Shown piece after piece: positions 51,382 to 63,994 of a DNA stretch of 64,000 bases. A model generated the notes under the pieces. That model had not been told where the DNA came from. It did not search any database and saw nothing but the letters and a program-made list of their open reading frames with translations. This stretch comes from Actinopolymorpha rutila (GTDB lineage Bacteria; Actinomycetota; Actinomycetes; Propionibacteriales; Actinopolymorphaceae): assembly GCF_013407855.1 (NCBI RefSeq), contig NZ_JACBZH010000001.1:2232001-2296000 (forward strand), written 5' to 3'. How positions within the stretch are numbered: position 1 is the first letter of the stretch; each line of letters begins with the position of its first letter. A program made the position numbers and the translations under genes.

Positions 51382-54300
51382 GTGGCAAAGGTCCGGGTCT
51401 ACGAACTCGCCAAGGAGTTCGGCATCGAAAGCAAGGCCGTCATGGCCAGGCTTCAGGAGCTGGGTGAATTCGTTCGCTCCGCTTCGTCAACCGTCGAGGC
51501 ACCCGTCGTCCGCAAACTCAAGGAGTCCTTCGCGACCGAAGCCGGCGGCAAGGCCGGCGGACGGGGATCGGCGCGCAAGTCCGCGAGCAAGCAGGCCGCA
51601 CCGGCGTCCCCGGCGCAGGCCGCATCGGGCGCTTCGGCCCCGACGGCACCCAAACCAACTCCGGTCCCCGGCGCGAAGCCCGCGCCGCCGCGGCCGGCTC
51701 CGGCGAAGCCTTCCCCCGCGCCCGCCGAGGTGGTTCGCGAGGCCGCACCGGAGGTGACCGAGCGCCCGGCGGCCACGGCTCAGCCGAGCGCCCCGGCGCC
51801 CCAGGTGCCCGAGCGGTCGGCGCCCGAGCGGTCGGCGCCCGAGCGGTCGGCGCCCCAGCCGCAGGGACCCCGTCCGGGTCCGCGGCCGGACGGCGGCCGT
51901 CCTACAGACCGTCCGGACGGACGTCCTACAGACCGTCGGGAACGCTCCGACCGTCCCGAACGCCCCGAACGTTCGGACCGTCCGGGTTCGTCCAGCGCCA
52001 GGCCGGCTCCTCCCGGGCAGCGCCCCACGCGCCAGTCCGGACCAGGTGGTCCCGGTGGTCCCGGTGGCCGCGGAGGTCAGGGCGGCGACTCCCGGCAGCG
52101 TCCGTCCGGCCCGCGTCAGGGCGGCGGGGCTCCGCGTCCGGGCAACAACCCCTTCACCTCCACCCAGGGCATGCGCGGTCCGCGTTCGGACCGGCCCGGC
52201 CAGGGTGGTCCGCGTCGTGAGGGCGACGGCTCCGGCCAGCAGGGCGGCGGCGTCCCCGGCGTCCCGCGGCCCAACCCGGCGACGATGCCGACCCGGCCGG
52301 AGCGCTCCGGCGACCGTCCGGGTGGCCCGCGTCCGAACCCCGGCATGATGCCGTCGCGTCCGGCCGCGCGTTCGGGTGGTCCCGGTGGCCGCACCGGTGG
52401 TCCTGGTGGCCGCGCGGGTGGTCCTGGTGGCCGCACGGGTGGTCCTGGTGGCCGCACCGGTGGCCCCGGAGGTCCCGGTGGCCGTACCGGCGCACCCGGT
52501 CGTGGCGGCGCCGGTCGTCCCGGTGGCGGTGGCGCCGGTGCACCCGCCGGTGGCCCGCCGCGCGGTGGCTTCGGCGGCCGTCCCGGTGGGGCGCGCGGTC
52601 GTGGCGGTACGGCCGGTGCCTTCGGGCGCCCGGGCGGACCGGTGCGCCGTGGCCGCAAGTCGAAGCGGCAGAAGCGCCAGGAGCTCGACAACATGCAGGC
52701 GCCGTCCGTCGGCGGTGTGCGCGTTCCCCGTGGTGGCGGTCAGGTCGTCCGGCTGCCGCGAGGCGCCAGCCTCACCGACTTCGCCGAGCGGATCGGTGCG
52801 GACGCGGCGTCGCTGGTCCAGGTGATGTTCCACCTGGGCGAGATGGTGACCGCCACGCAGTCGGTCAGCGACGAGACGCTGCAGCTGCTGGGCGCCGAGC
52901 TCGAGTACGACATCCAGGTGGTCTCGCCCGAGGACGAGGACCGCGAGCTGCTGGAGTCGTTCTCCATCGAGTTCGGTGAGGACGAGGGCGAGGACACCGA
53001 GCTGATCGCCCGGCCGCCGGTCGTTTCGGTGATGGGTCACGTCGACCACGGAAAGACCAAGCTGCTGGACGCGATCCGCAACGCCGACGTCGTGGCCGGC
53101 GAGGCGGGTGGCATCACCCAGCACATCGGTGCCTACCAGGTCGCCACCGAGGTGGACGGACAGGATCGCAAGATCACGTTCATCGACACCCCGGGCCACG
53201 AGGCGTTCACCGCCATGCGTGCCCGTGGTGCGCAGTCGACCGACATCGCGGTGCTCGTGGTGGCGGCCGACGACGGCGTGATGCCGCAGACCGTCGAGGC
53301 GCTCAACCACGCCAAGGCGGCCAACCTGCCGATCGTGGTGGCGGTCAACAAGATCGACGTGCCCGACGCCGACCCGGCCAAGGTGCGCGGTCAGCTCACC
53401 GAGTACGGCCTGGTCCCCGAGGAGTACGGCGGCGACACGATGTTCGTCGACATCTCCGCGCGGGCCCGGACCAACCTCGACGGGCTGCTCGAGGCGATCG
53501 TGCTCACCGCCGACGCCTCGCTGGACCTGCGGGCCAACCCCCACCAGGACGCTCAGGGTCTCGCGATCGAGGCGCACCTGGACAAGGGCCGCGGTCCGGT
53601 GGTGACCGTGCTGGTGCAGCGCGGCACGCTCCGGGTCGGCGACTCGATCATCGCGGGTCCGGCGTACGGCCGGGTGCGCGCGATGCTCGACGAGAACGGC
53701 AATCCGGTCGAGGAGGCTCCGCCCGCGCGTCCGGTGCTCGTACTCGGTCTGTCGGCCGTGCCGCGCGCCGGTGACACCTTCATGGTGGTCGCCGACGACC
53801 GGATGGCCCGGCAGATCGCGGAGAAGCGCGAGGCGCGCGAGCGCAACGCGTCGTTCGCCCAGCGCACCAAGCGGGTCAGCCTCGACGACCTGTCGAAGCT
53901 GCTCGAGGAGCGCCAGTCCCTCAACCTCGTCATCAAGGGCGACGTGTCCGGGTCGGTCGAGGCCCTGGAGGACGCGCTCGCCAAGATCGACGTGGGCGAC
54001 GAGGTCGACCTTCGCATCCTGCACCGCGGTGTGGGTGCGGTCACCGAGAACGACGTCAACCTCGCGACGATCGACAACGCGATCATCATCGGCTTCAACG
54101 TCCGGGCACAGGGCCGGTCGGTGGAGCGGTTGGCAGATCGCGAAGGCGTGGAGATCCGGTTCTACTCGGTGATCTACCAGGCCATCGACGAGGTGGAGGC
54201 GGCCCTGAAGGGCATGCTGAAGCCGGAGTACGAAGAGGCGCGACTCGGCACCGCGGAGGTCCGGGACGTGTTCCGTTCCAGCAAGTTCGGCACCATCGCC

Positions 54301-54531
54301 GGCTGTCTGGTCACCAGCGGGACCATCCGCCGCAACTCCAAGGCGCGGCTGCTCCGCGACGGCGCGGTCGTCGTGGAAAGCAGCGACATCGCGTCCCTGC
54401 GCCGGTTCAAGGACGACGCCACCGAGGTCCGCGAGGGTTACGAGTGCGGCCTCACCCTGCACAACTACAACGACGTGCGGGTCGGTGACGTGGTCGAGAC
54501 GTACGAGATGCGGGAGAAGCCGCGCGGCTGA
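51382..54531 (+). CDS. infB: Translation initiation factor IF-2
   Basis: GTPase that brings fMet-tRNA to the 30S subunit, 1049 aa. The N-terminal IF2-N fold ([20 protein letters not shown]) is followed by ~370 residues rich in Pro, Gly, Ala and Arg with GGPGGRTG repeats, then [20 protein letters not shown] and the second IF2-N domain. The G domain has GHVDHGKT (552-559), DTPGHEAFT and NKID. Domains II-IV close the protein. GTG 51382 follows AAAGGAGAGC. The long disordered N-region is typical of high-GC actinobacteria. Confidence 0.97.
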   Translation: MAKVRVYELAKEFGIESKAVMARLQELGEFVRSASSTVEAPVVRKLKESFATEAGGKAGGRGSARKSASKQAAPASPAQAASGASAPTAPKPTPVPGAKPAPPRPAPAKPSPAPAEVVREAAPEVTERPAATAQPSAPAPQVPERSAPERSAPERSAPQPQGPRPGPRPDGGRPTDRPDGRPTDRRERSDRPERPERSDRPGSSSARPAPPGQRPTRQSGPGGPGGPGGRGGQGGDSRQRPSGPRQGGGAPRPGNNPFTSTQGMRGPRSDRPGQGGPRREGDGSGQQGGGVPGVPRPNPATMPTRPERSGDRPGGPRPNPGMMPSRPAARSGGPGGRTGGPGGRAGGPGGRTGGPGGRTGGPGGPGGRTGAPGRGGAGRPGGGGAGAPAGGPPRGGFGGRPGGARGRGGTAGAFGRPGGPVRRGRKSKRQKRQELDNMQAPSVGGVRVPRGGGQVVRLPRGASLTDFAERIGADAASLVQVMFHLGEMVTATQSVSDETLQLLGAELEYDIQVVSPEDEDRELLESFSIEFGEDEGEDTELIARPPVVSVMGHVDHGKTKLLDAIRNADVVAGEAGGITQHIGAYQVATEVDGQDRKITFIDTPGHEAFTAMRARGAQSTDIAVLVVAADDGVMPQTVEALNHAKAANLPIVVAVNKIDVPDADPAKVRGQLTEYGLVPEEYGGDTMFVDISARARTNLDGLLEAIVLTADASLDLRANPHQDAQGLAIEAHLDKGRGPVVTVLVQRGTLRVGDSIIAGPAYGRVRAMLDENGNPVEEAPPARPVLVLGLSAVPRAGDTFMVVADDRMARQIAEKREARERNASFAQRTKRVSLDDLSKLLEERQSLNLVIKGDVSGSVEALEDALAKIDVGDEVDLRILHRGVGAVTENDVNLATIDNAIIIGFNVRAQGRSVERLADREGVEIRFYSVIYQAIDEVEAALKGMLKPEYEEARLGTAEVRDVFRSSKFGTIAGCLVTSGTIRRNSKARLLRDGAVVVESSDIASLRRFKDDATEVREGYECGLTLHNYNDVRVGDVVETYEMREKPRG
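52370..52500 (+). repeat. Gly/Pro-Arg repeat array in infB
   Basis: An imperfect tandem array of ~24-bp units of the type GGTGGTCCTGGTGGCCGC encodes the repeated [16 protein letters not shown] text in the IF-2 N-terminal region. Confidence 0.8.
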
Positions 54532-54871
54532 CCCCGATCCGGTCGGCCGGCCTGGCACTCACAGGTCGGCCGGCAGGTCGGGACCGACCGTTGACGAAGC
54601 CCCGGAGCGACTACGGAGGGGACCGCACAGCACGCCTGTGCAGGTCCTCGCCGGAGAGCTTCGGGGCTTCGTTTCGGCTCGGGTGACCCGGTCGCGACCG
54701 GGCCCGTACGTGAGTGGTTGGCTGTGTGCTGCGGGTCGGGTGCCGCGGGTCGGGTGCCGCCGGGCGAGCCCACCGGTGCGACCCGGACCGGCACAGCCGG
54801 CAGCTGCCGTCGGCACCGTCGGCACCGTCGGCACCGTCGATGTCGTACCTGCCGGAGGATGAGGCGAGCCG
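54532..54871 (+). other. infB-DUF503 spacer with tandem repeats
   Basis: A 340-bp gap with no supported gene. It contains a 14-bp tandem repeat GCGGGTCGGGTGCC (two copies, 54731-54758) and three copies of CGTCGGCAC (54808-54834). TCGGCCGGC recurs near 54543 and 54566. The GGAGGATGAGG before 54872 is the DUF503 ribosome-binding site. Confidence 0.6.
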
Positions 54872-55168
54872 ATGTTCACCGGGACGCTGTGCGCCGACCT
54901 GCGGCTCGGCGACGTGCGGTCGCTGAAGGAGAAGCGCTCGGTGGTCCGGCCGATCGTGGCGGAGATCGCGCGCCGCCATGCCGTGTCCGTCGCCGAGACA
55001 GGGCACCATGACCTCTACCGTCGGGCGGAGATCGGTGTTGCCGTGGTGAGTGGTGAGAGCGTCCGCTGCCGCGACGTCCTGGACGCGGTGGAGCGGATGC
55101 TCGCCGAGCGCCCGGAGGTGGAGTTGCTGCAGGTACGCCGGCAGTTGTTCTCCGAGGACGACGAGTAG
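54872..55168 (+). CDS. DUF503 (YlxP-like) family protein
   Basis: A 98-aa ferredoxin-like-fold protein. MFTGTLCADLRLGDVRSLKE, then KRSVVRPIVAEIARRHAVSV and the DLYRRAEIGVAVVS strand are family features. The gene sits between infB and rbfA, as ylxP does in many bacteria. Its function is not known; it is thought to be linked to ribosome assembly by context only. GGAGGATGAGG precedes the ATG. Confidence 0.9.
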   Translation: MFTGTLCADLRLGDVRSLKEKRSVVRPIVAEIARRHAVSVAETGHHDLYRRAEIGVAVVSGESVRCRDVLDAVERMLAERPEVELLQVRRQLFSEDDE

Positions 55169-55321
55169 CAGCGAGCAGGAGCGAGCAGGACCGAACGGGA
55201 CGCGGTGGGACCGATCGGGTGGGATCGAGTGGGACCGAAGTGAGCCGGCACGAAGCACGCGAACCCGGACCGATGGGGAAGACCACGGCCGAGTCGCCCG
55301 CCGGCCGAGGAGAGGATGGCG

Positions 55322-55870
55322 ATGAACCAGACACGGGTGAACCAGCTCGCGGACCGGATCCAGGTGATCGTCGCGGAGATGCTGGAGCGCCGGGTGAAGG
55401 ACCCCAGGCTCGGCTTCGTGACGGTCACCGAGGCCCGCCTGACCGGTGACCTGCGCGACGCCACCGTGTTCTACACCGTGCTCGGCGGCGACCAGGACCA
55501 CACCGGCACCGCGGTGGCGCTGGAGAGCGCGAAGGGACTGATCCGCTCCGAGGTCGGCCGCCGGCTCGGGCTTCGGCACACGCCGAGCCTGACCTTCGTC
55601 GCTGATGCCGTACCCGAGAACGCCAAGCACATCGAGGACCTGCTGCGCCGCGCCCGTGACTCCGACGCGGAGGTGGCCCGCCGGGCCGCGCAGGCGAGTC
55701 CGGCCGGCGAGGCCGATCCGTACCGCGTGCCACGCACCGACGAGGACCTCGACGACATGGACCTCGACGACATGGACGCGGATGACGTGGTCGACGCCGG
55801 CGAGGCGGCCGAGCGCGACGCCGGCGTCGGAGACGACCGGTCCGGCCGGGGCGGTCGCGGCGGGAGCTGA
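55322..55870 (+). CDS. rbfA: Ribosome-binding factor A
   Basis: Binds the 30S subunit during late maturation of 16S rRNA. The KH-like core shows NQLADRIQVIVAEMLERRVK, then FVTVTEARLTGDLRDATVFY and the C-terminal PSLTFVADAVPENAKHIEDLL. After residue ~120 there is a 60-residue acidic tail with DLDDMDLDDMDADD. ATG 55322 has GAGGAGAGG six bases upstream; ATG 55316 would add two residues. truB begins one base after its stop. Confidence 0.93.
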   Translation: MNQTRVNQLADRIQVIVAEMLERRVKDPRLGFVTVTEARLTGDLRDATVFYTVLGGDQDHTGTAVALESAKGLIRSEVGRRLGLRHTPSLTFVADAVPENAKHIEDLLRRARDSDAEVARRAAQASPAGEADPYRVPRTDEDLDDMDLDDMDADDVVDAGEAAERDAGVGDDRSGRGGRGGS

Positions 55871-55871
55871 C

Positions 55872-56783
55872 GTGACCCCTGACGTGCCCTCTGACAGGTC
55901 CCGGCCCGGCGTGCCCCGAAGCGGCATCGTCGTCGTGGACAAGCCCGCCGGCTGGACCTCCCACGACGTCGTGGGCAAGGTCCGCCGACTGGCGCACACC
56001 CGGCGGGTCGGCCACGCCGGCACCCTCGACCCGATGGCGACCGGCGTGCTCGTCCTCGGCATCGAACGCGCCACCCGGCTGCTCGGCTACCTCACCCTCA
56101 CCGAGAAGGCCTACGACGCGACGATCCGGCTCGGGGTGTCCACCCGTACCGACGACGCCGAGGGAGAGGTCACCGCCCAGACGTCCGCCCGGGACGTACG
56201 CAGGGAGGACGTCGAGGCGGGGATCGCCGCCCTGACCGGTGAGATCTCTCAGGTGCCCTCCGCGGTGTCGGCGGTGAAGGTGGCCGGCGAACGCGCCTAC
56301 CGCAAGGTGCACAAGGGCGAGGACGTCGAGCTGGCACCGCGCCAGGTGGTGGTGCGCAGGTTCGAGGTGACCGACGTCCGGCCGGCGGGCGAGGTCGTGG
56401 ACGTCGACGTGGTGGTCGAGTGTTCCAGCGGGACCTACGTCCGGGCGCTGGCCCGTGACCTGGGCGCCGGGCTGGGCGTCGGCGGCCACCTGACCGCGCT
56501 GCGGCGTACCCGCGTCGGCCCGTACGGCCTGGAGCAGGCCCGCACGATCGACCAGCTCGAGGGCGACTTCGAAGTGGTGCCGATCGCCGACGTGGCGGCA
56601 CGGACGTTCGCCAGGTTCGACGTGGACGAGCACACGGCGCGGCTGGTCTCCTTCGGGCAGAAGCTGCCCGGCGTGCGGGTGGGCGGCGGCCCGGTGGGCG
56701 TCTTCGGCCCGGACGGTGCGTTCCTCGCGCTGTACGAGGATGTCGAGGAAGGTGCCCGGCCGGTCGCGGTGTTCGCGAGCTGA
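55872..56783 (+). CDS. truB: tRNA pseudouridine(55) synthase
   Basis: Makes pseudouridine 55 in the T-loop of tRNAs. The opening VVDKPAGWTSHDVVGKVRRL is diagnostic, and the catalytic Asp is in AGTLDPMATGVLVLG. ECSSGTYVRALARDLG is another conserved segment. The C-terminal ~80 residues form a small PUA-like or actinobacterial TruB_C domain. GTG 55872 comes one base after rbfA ends. Length 303 aa, normal. Confidence 0.95.
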   Translation: MTPDVPSDRSRPGVPRSGIVVVDKPAGWTSHDVVGKVRRLAHTRRVGHAGTLDPMATGVLVLGIERATRLLGYLTLTEKAYDATIRLGVSTRTDDAEGEVTAQTSARDVRREDVEAGIAALTGEISQVPSAVSAVKVAGERAYRKVHKGEDVELAPRQVVVRRFEVTDVRPAGEVVDVDVVVECSSGTYVRALARDLGAGLGVGGHLTALRRTRVGPYGLEQARTIDQLEGDFEVVPIADVAARTFARFDVDEHTARLVSFGQKLPGVRVGGGPVGVFGPDGAFLALYEDVEEGARPVAVFAS

Positions 56784-56942
56784 CCGGCGGTGCCCGGGAC
56801 GGCCTCGACGGTCCGGTCGGTCCGGGCGGGTCCGAAGCGTCTCGGGTCACCGGATCCCGGTTGGCGGATGCCGGGACCGGACCGAGGGTCCGCGGGTGAC
56901 CGTCTGGCACCCTTTGAGGCAGGCTCCCTTCGCGGGCTGTGC

Positions 56943-56978
56943 GGTCGGTGGCAGGTATCAGGTCGGTGGCAGGTATCA
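56943..56978 (+). repeat. 18-bp perfect tandem duplication upstream of ribF
   Basis: GGTCGGTGGCAGGTATCA occurs twice, head to tail, ending 24 bp before the ribF ATG. It lies within the leader of ribF. Confidence 0.9.
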
Positions 56979-57002
56979 GGACGGAAGGGCGACGAGGACA
57001 CG

Positions 57003-58037
57003 ATGCAGCGCTGGACAGACCTGACCGGGGCGGACCCGCTGTTCGGGCCGACGGTCGTCACGATCGGCGTCTTCGACGGCGTGCACCGCGGTCACCAGCG
57101 GGTGCTCGCCCGCACCCGTGAGCTGGCCCGCGAGCACGGTGCCCGCTCTGTCGTGGTGACGTTCGACCCGCATCCGGCCTCGGTGGTCCGCCCGGAGGCA
57201 GTACCTCCGCTGCTGGCGACGGTGGAGCGCCGGCTGGAGCTGTTCGAGGCGTACGGCATGGACGGAGTGGTCGTCGTACCGTTCGACAAGGAACGTTCCC
57301 GCGAGCCGGCCGAGGATTTCGTCCGGGAACTCGTCCGGGCGCTGCGCCCGGTGGCCGTGGTGGTCGGCGACGACTTCCGCTTCGGTCACAAGGCGGCCGG
57401 CAACGTCGACCTGCTCCGCACCCTGGGCGGGCAGCTCGGGTTCGCCGTCGAGGGCCTCACCCGCGCGGTGAAGGTCCCCTCGACCGCCGACCCGGCTCCG
57501 GCCGGTGCCGCGCCCACGGACGCCGGGACCGCCGACGTACCCGTGGACGCTGTGTCCTCCACCGCGGTCCGTGACCGGCTCGCCGCCGGTGACGTGGCCG
57601 GCGCCCGGGCCCTGCTCGGGCACACCTTCCGGGTGGACGGCGTGGTCGTCGAGGGCGCCCACCGTGGCCGCGAGCTGGGGTTCCCCACCGCCAACGTGCC
57701 GGCGTCGACCGCCCTGGCGCTGCCTGCCGACGGTGTGTACGCCGGGTGGCTGCGGGTCGCCGACGTGGACGGGCCCGGCCCTCAGGTCCTGCCGGCGGCG
57801 ATCTCGGTGGGGACCAACCCGCAGTTCGGGCACGAGCCGCGCCGGGTCGAGTCGTATGTCCTGGATCGCGATGATCTGGACCTGTACGGCCGGCCGATCG
57901 CGGTGGAGTTCGTCGACCGGGTGCGCGGGCAGGAGACCTACGACTCGGTGGACGCCCTGGTCACCCAGATTCGTGCCGACGTGGAGCACGTGCGCCGTGT
58001 CCTCGCCGCCGACCGGGGCGTCGGCGGCCCCGGCTGA
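57003..58037 (+). CDS. ribF: Bifunctional riboflavin kinase/FAD synthetase
   Basis: Converts riboflavin to FMN and then FAD. The N-terminal nucleotidylyltransferase domain has TIGVFDGVHRGHQRVL and VGDDFRFGHKAAGN; the C-terminal kinase has RGRELGFPTANV and the GTNPQFG and VEFVDRVRGQE segments. A short Ala/Pro-rich insertion lies at residues ~165-180. At 344 aa it is slightly longer than E. coli RibF (313 aa). ATG 57003 follows GACGAGGA. The truB-ribF-rpsO order is widely conserved. Confidence 0.95.
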   Translation: MQRWTDLTGADPLFGPTVVTIGVFDGVHRGHQRVLARTRELAREHGARSVVVTFDPHPASVVRPEAVPPLLATVERRLELFEAYGMDGVVVVPFDKERSREPAEDFVRELVRALRPVAVVVGDDFRFGHKAAGNVDLLRTLGGQLGFAVEGLTRAVKVPSTADPAPAGAAPTDAGTADVPVDAVSSTAVRDRLAAGDVAGARALLGHTFRVDGVVVEGAHRGRELGFPTANVPASTALALPADGVYAGWLRVADVDGPGPQVLPAAISVGTNPQFGHEPRRVESYVLDRDDLDLYGRPIAVEFVDRVRGQETYDSVDALVTQIRADVEHVRRVLAADRGVGGPG

Positions 58038-58153
58038 CCGGAGGCCGACCCTCGGGCTGGTAGCCTGACGACTGCCGTACGCCGGCCGCGGACAAAGAGT
58101 GCCCAGGTGAACCCGCCCTGGCGCGCCGCGCAACGGATCCCGAAAGGAGCCTC

Positions 58154-58423
58154 GTGTCGCTAGACGCTGCGACCAAGAAGCAGATCATCTCCGAGTACGC
58201 GACCAAGGAGGGCGACACCGGTTCGCCCGAGGTCCAGGTGGCGCTGCTCACGCATCGGATCACTCACCTGACCGAGCACCAGAAGGCCCACAAGCACGAC
58301 CACCACAGCCGTCGCGGTCTGCTGCTCCTCGTGGGTCAGCGCCGCCGGCTGCTCAACTACGTCATGAAGGAAGACATCCAGCGCTACCGCTCGCTGATCG
58401 AGCGGCTCGGCCTGCGCCGATAG
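58154..58423 (+). CDS. rpsO: 30S ribosomal protein S15
   Basis: S15 of the small subunit, 89 aa. It has the expected text: [58 protein letters not shown] and [12 protein letters not shown]. It binds 16S rRNA and in other bacteria represses its own mRNA. GTG 58154 follows AAAGGAG. A perfect hairpin and pnp come next, the classic rpsO-pnp pair. Confidence 0.97.
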   Translation: MSLDAATKKQIISEYATKEGDTGSPEVQVALLTHRITHLTEHQKAHKHDHHSRRGLLLLVGQRRRLLNYVMKEDIQRYRSLIERLGLRR

Positions 58424-58434
58424 CTGGAAAATCT

Positions 58435-58468
58435 CCGGGAGCGGTCGCCTGCGTGGCACCGCTCCCGG
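58435..58468 (+). terminator. rpsO-pnp intergenic hairpin (terminator or RNase III site)
   Basis: CCGGGAGCGGT (58435-58445) pairs perfectly with ACCGCTCCCGG (58458-58468), an 11-bp stem with a 12-nt loop that begins 11 nt after the rpsO stop. A second hairpin, GGACCG-GAG-CGGTCC (58479-58493), follows at once. In E. coli and Streptomyces the rpsO-pnp spacer holds a terminator and an RNase III processing site that controls pnp, so these stems are likely equivalents. Confidence 0.8.
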
Positions 58469-58672
58469 TACACAACAAGGACCGGAGCGGTCCCCGCGTG
58501 AGGCGGTAGACAGGCCGCCGGTCCTCGGTAGTGGCTTCCGGGAGTCCCCCGGGCGAGATCACCCAACGAGATCACCCGAGACGTACCCGAGAGCCTCGAT
58601 CGAAGACCGGCACATCCTGCACCCACGTACCCCGCGGCAGATCGCTCCCCGATGTCATGAGGAGGGCGCCCT

Positions 58673-60876
58673 GTGGAGGGTCCCGGAATTCACACCGCCG
58701 AAGCCGTCATCGACAACGGCCGCTTCGGCACCCGCACGGTCCGGTTCGAGACCGGACGCCTGGCACGCCAGGCCAATGGGGCCGTCGTCGCCTATCTCGA
58801 CGAGGACACCATGGTGTTGTCGACCACGACGGCCGGCAAGCACCCGAAGGAACAGTTCGACTTCTTCCCGCTGACCGTCGACGTCGAGGAGCGGGGATAC
58901 GCCGCCGGCAAGATCCCCGGGTCGGTGTTCCGCCGCGAGGGCCGGCCCAGCGAGGACGCGATCCTCACCTGCCGGCTGATCGACCGTCCGCTGCGCCCGT
59001 CGTTCGTCAAGGGCCTGCGCAACGAGGTCCAGGTCGTCGTCACCGTCCTGTCGCTCAACCCCGATGTGCTGTACGACGTGCTCGCGATCAACGCCGCGGC
59101 CTCGTCGACGCAGATCGCCGGCCTTCCCTTCACCGGGCCGATCGGCGGCGTTCGGGTCGCGCTGATCGACGGCCAGTGGGTCGCGTTCCCGCGCCGCGCC
59201 GAGCTGGAGAACGCCGTGTTCGACATGGTGGTCGCCGGCCGTGCGCTCGACGACGGTGACGTGGCGATCATGATGGTCGAGGCGGAGTCCACCGACCACA
59301 CCTGGGAGCTCGTCCGCGGTGGCGTGCAGGCGCCGACCGAGGAGATCGTCGCCGAGGGGCTGGAGGCCGCCAAGGGCTTCATCCGCACCCTCTGCCAGGC
59401 GCAGAACGACCTCGCCGCCAAGTCCGCCAAGCCGACCACCGAGTTCCCGGTCTTCCGCGACTACCAGGAGGACGTCCTCGAGGCGCTGACCGGTGCGGTG
59501 CGCGGTGAGCTGGCCGAGGCCCTCACCATCGGTGACAAGGCCACCCGCGAGTCCCGCCTGGACGAGGTGAAGGAGCTCGGTCTGGAGCGGATCGGCGCCG
59601 ACTTCGAGGGCCGGGAGAAGGAGATCAGCGCGGCGTTCCGTTCGCTGACCAAGACCCTGGTGCGCGAGCGGGTACTCCGCGACAAGGTCCGCATCGACGG
59701 CCGCGGCCTCGCCGACATCCGTCCGCTGTCCGCGGAGATCGGGGTCGTCCCGCGCGTGCACGGCTCGGCGTTGTTCGAGCGCGGCGAGACGCAGATCCTC
59801 GGCGTCACCACGCTGAACATGCTGTCGCTGGAGCGGCGCATCGGTCTGACCCTCGCAGAGGACACGACCAAGCGCTACATGCACAACTACAACATGCCGC
59901 CGTACTCCACCGGCGAGACCGGCCGCGTCGGTTCGCCGAAGCGGCGCGAGATCGGGCACGGTGCGCTCGCGGAGCGGGCGATCCACCCGATCCTCCCCAG
60001 CCGCGAGGACTTCCCGTACGCCATCCGCCAGGTGTCGGAGGCGGTCGGCTCCAACGGCTCCACCTCGATGGGCTCGGTGTGTGCGTCGTCGCTGGCACTG
60101 CTCAGCGCCGGTGTCCCGCTGCGCGCGCAGGTGGCCGGCATCGCGATGGGCCTGATCAGCGACGAGGTGGACGGCAGGACGGAGTTCGTCACGCTGACCG
60201 ACATCCTCGGCGCCGAGGACGCGTTCGGCGACATGGACTTCAAGGTCGCCGGCACCCGTGAGTTCGTCACCGCCCTGCAGTTGGACACCAAGCTGACCGG
60301 TATCCCCGCGTCGGTGCTCGCGTCCGCCCTGCAGCAGGCGCGGGACGCGCGGTTCACGATCCTCACCCTGATGGAGAAGACCATCGGTGCGCCCGGCGAC
60401 ATGTCGCCGTACGCCCCGCGGATCATCACCATGAAGATCCCGGTCGACAAGATCGGCGAGGTGATCGGGCCGAAGGGCAAGGTCATCAACCAGATCCAGG
60501 ACGACACCGGCGCCGACATCGCCATCGAGGACGACGGCACGATCTTCATCGGTGCCGCCGACGGTCCCTCCGCGGAGGCCGCCCGCGCGGTCATCGCCGG
60601 GATCGCCACGCCGACGATGCCCGAGGTCGGCGAGCGCTACCTCGGCACGGTGGTGAAGACCACCAACTTCGGTGCGTTCATCTCGCTGGTTCCCGGCAAG
60701 GACGGCCTGCTGCACATCTCCAAGCTGCGGGCGCTGTCCGGCGGCAAGCGGGTCGAGAACGTCGAGGACGTCGTGAAGGTCGGCGACAAGCTGCAGGTGG
60801 AGATCGGGGAGATCGACGACCGGGGCAAGCTGTCCCTGGTGCCGGTGGTCGAGGACTCCGAGAAGTCGCCCGAGAA

Positions 60877-60880
<4 letters not shown>
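58673..60880 (+). CDS. pnp: Polyribonucleotide nucleotidyltransferase (PNPase)
   Basis: Phosphorolytic 3'-to-5' exoribonuclease, 735 aa. Two RNase PH domains (first with [20 protein letters not shown], second with [18 protein letters not shown] and [18 protein letters not shown]) flank a helical linker. KH ([20 protein letters not shown]) and S1 ([20 protein letters not shown]) domains follow. GTG 58673 has GAGGAGGG upstream. Its stop overlaps the M16 peptidase start as GTGA. The upstream hairpins suggest control by RNA processing. Confidence 0.97.
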
Positions 60881-63076
<2,196 letters not shown>

Positions 63077-63100
63077 CCGTCCCCCGTGCCCGGCCTGGCG

Positions 63101-63994
63101 TCAGCGGCGCCCGCTGAGCCGGCGTTCCTCCTCGGCCTTCATCCGCTCCTGCCGGCGCACCCGCTCGGGGACGACGGCCTCCCGCGGCGCGGTGGGAGTG
63201 AAGTCGTACCGCTCCACACCCAGCCCGCGCAGCACCGCCCGCTCAACCAGCGAGAAGTCGGCCGGGTCCTCGCGGTCGAAGCGCATCGGCTCGGCCAGGT
63301 GCACCGGCGGGTTGGTGATGAGCCGGGGCAGGCGCAGCAGGTTCTGTGCCTTCGCGTGCAGGACGTACGGATGGAGCAGGAAGACGTCGCCGACCCGGCC
63401 GGTGGCCTCCACGAAGTTCTGGCACTGCCCGACCAGGCTCGGGGTGTCGAACTCGGTGGGCAGCACGCCGCCGGGCCGCTCGGCGAGGTAGCGCGCCACC
63501 GGGCCTACCGAGTCCGCGGCCACGAACGTCGCGCCGCCCTGGTGGCGTACGTCCGACCACAGGACCAGCGTCAGCAGGCCCTGCTCGGGTGAGTCGAGGA
63601 AGTGCCGGAAGAAGTCGCCGTCCTTGTGCCAGCCGGGGGCCTGCGCCGAGGCGGGCTGCCAGGGACGGTCCTCGCCCTCCCACAGGTTGACGATGAAGCC
63701 GTCGCCCCACGAGTACGGCTTGGCCACCCGGTCCTCGCCACCCAGCAGGTCGCAGGCGGCCTGCCAGGCCTTGGGCGCGAACTCGCGTACGTCGATCCGG
63801 CGGTGCGTCGGCATGTGGATCGACGACTGTTCCCAGGTGGACTGGTCGTCCGGGTCGTACCCGAGCCGGGTCCACACCTGGTCGGTGTACTCCGCCGCGG
63901 CCTCGCGGGTGAAGCAGTCGTGGATGACCACGAAGCCCTGTTCGAGGAACGCCTGCGCCTGTTCGTCGGTGAGTACCTGATAGCCCGAAGCCAT
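63101..63994 (-). CDS. Phytanoyl-CoA dioxygenase (PhyH) family protein
   Basis: An Fe(II)/2-oxoglutarate dioxygenase of 297 aa. The metal ligands are His and Asp in GWHKDGDFF and the distal His in HPYVLHAKAQN; the Arg that would bind 2-oxoglutarate is likely just beyond (LLRLPRLITNPP). The first 30 residues form the usual helix (DEQAQAFLEQGFVVIHDCF). A charged Arg/Glu tail ends the protein. Substrate unknown. Its start is only 6 bp from the window edge, so its promoter lies outside. Confidence 0.87.
   Translation of the reverse strand: MASGYQVLTDEQAQAFLEQGFVVIHDCFTREAAAEYTDQVWTRLGYDPDDQSTWEQSSIHMPTHRRIDVREFAPKAWQAACDLLGGEDRVAKPYSWGDGFIVNLWEGEDRPWQPASAQAPGWHKDGDFFRHFLDSPEQGLLTLVLWSDVRHQGGATFVAADSVGPVARYLAERPGGVLPTEFDTPSLVGQCQNFVEATGRVGDVFLLHPYVLHAKAQNLLRLPRLITNPPVHLAEPMRFDREDPADFSLVERAVLRGLGVERYDFTPTAPREAVVPERVRRQERMKAEEERRLSGRR

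Noticed and set aside
51487..54558. A 1023-codon minus-strand open frame rich in Thr/Gly/Ala over infB
   Set aside because: Mirror of the infB Gly/Pro repeats; no independent evidence.
56784..57002. An FMN riboswitch upstream of ribF
   Set aside because: The conserved RFN element sequence was not found in the 219-bp gap.
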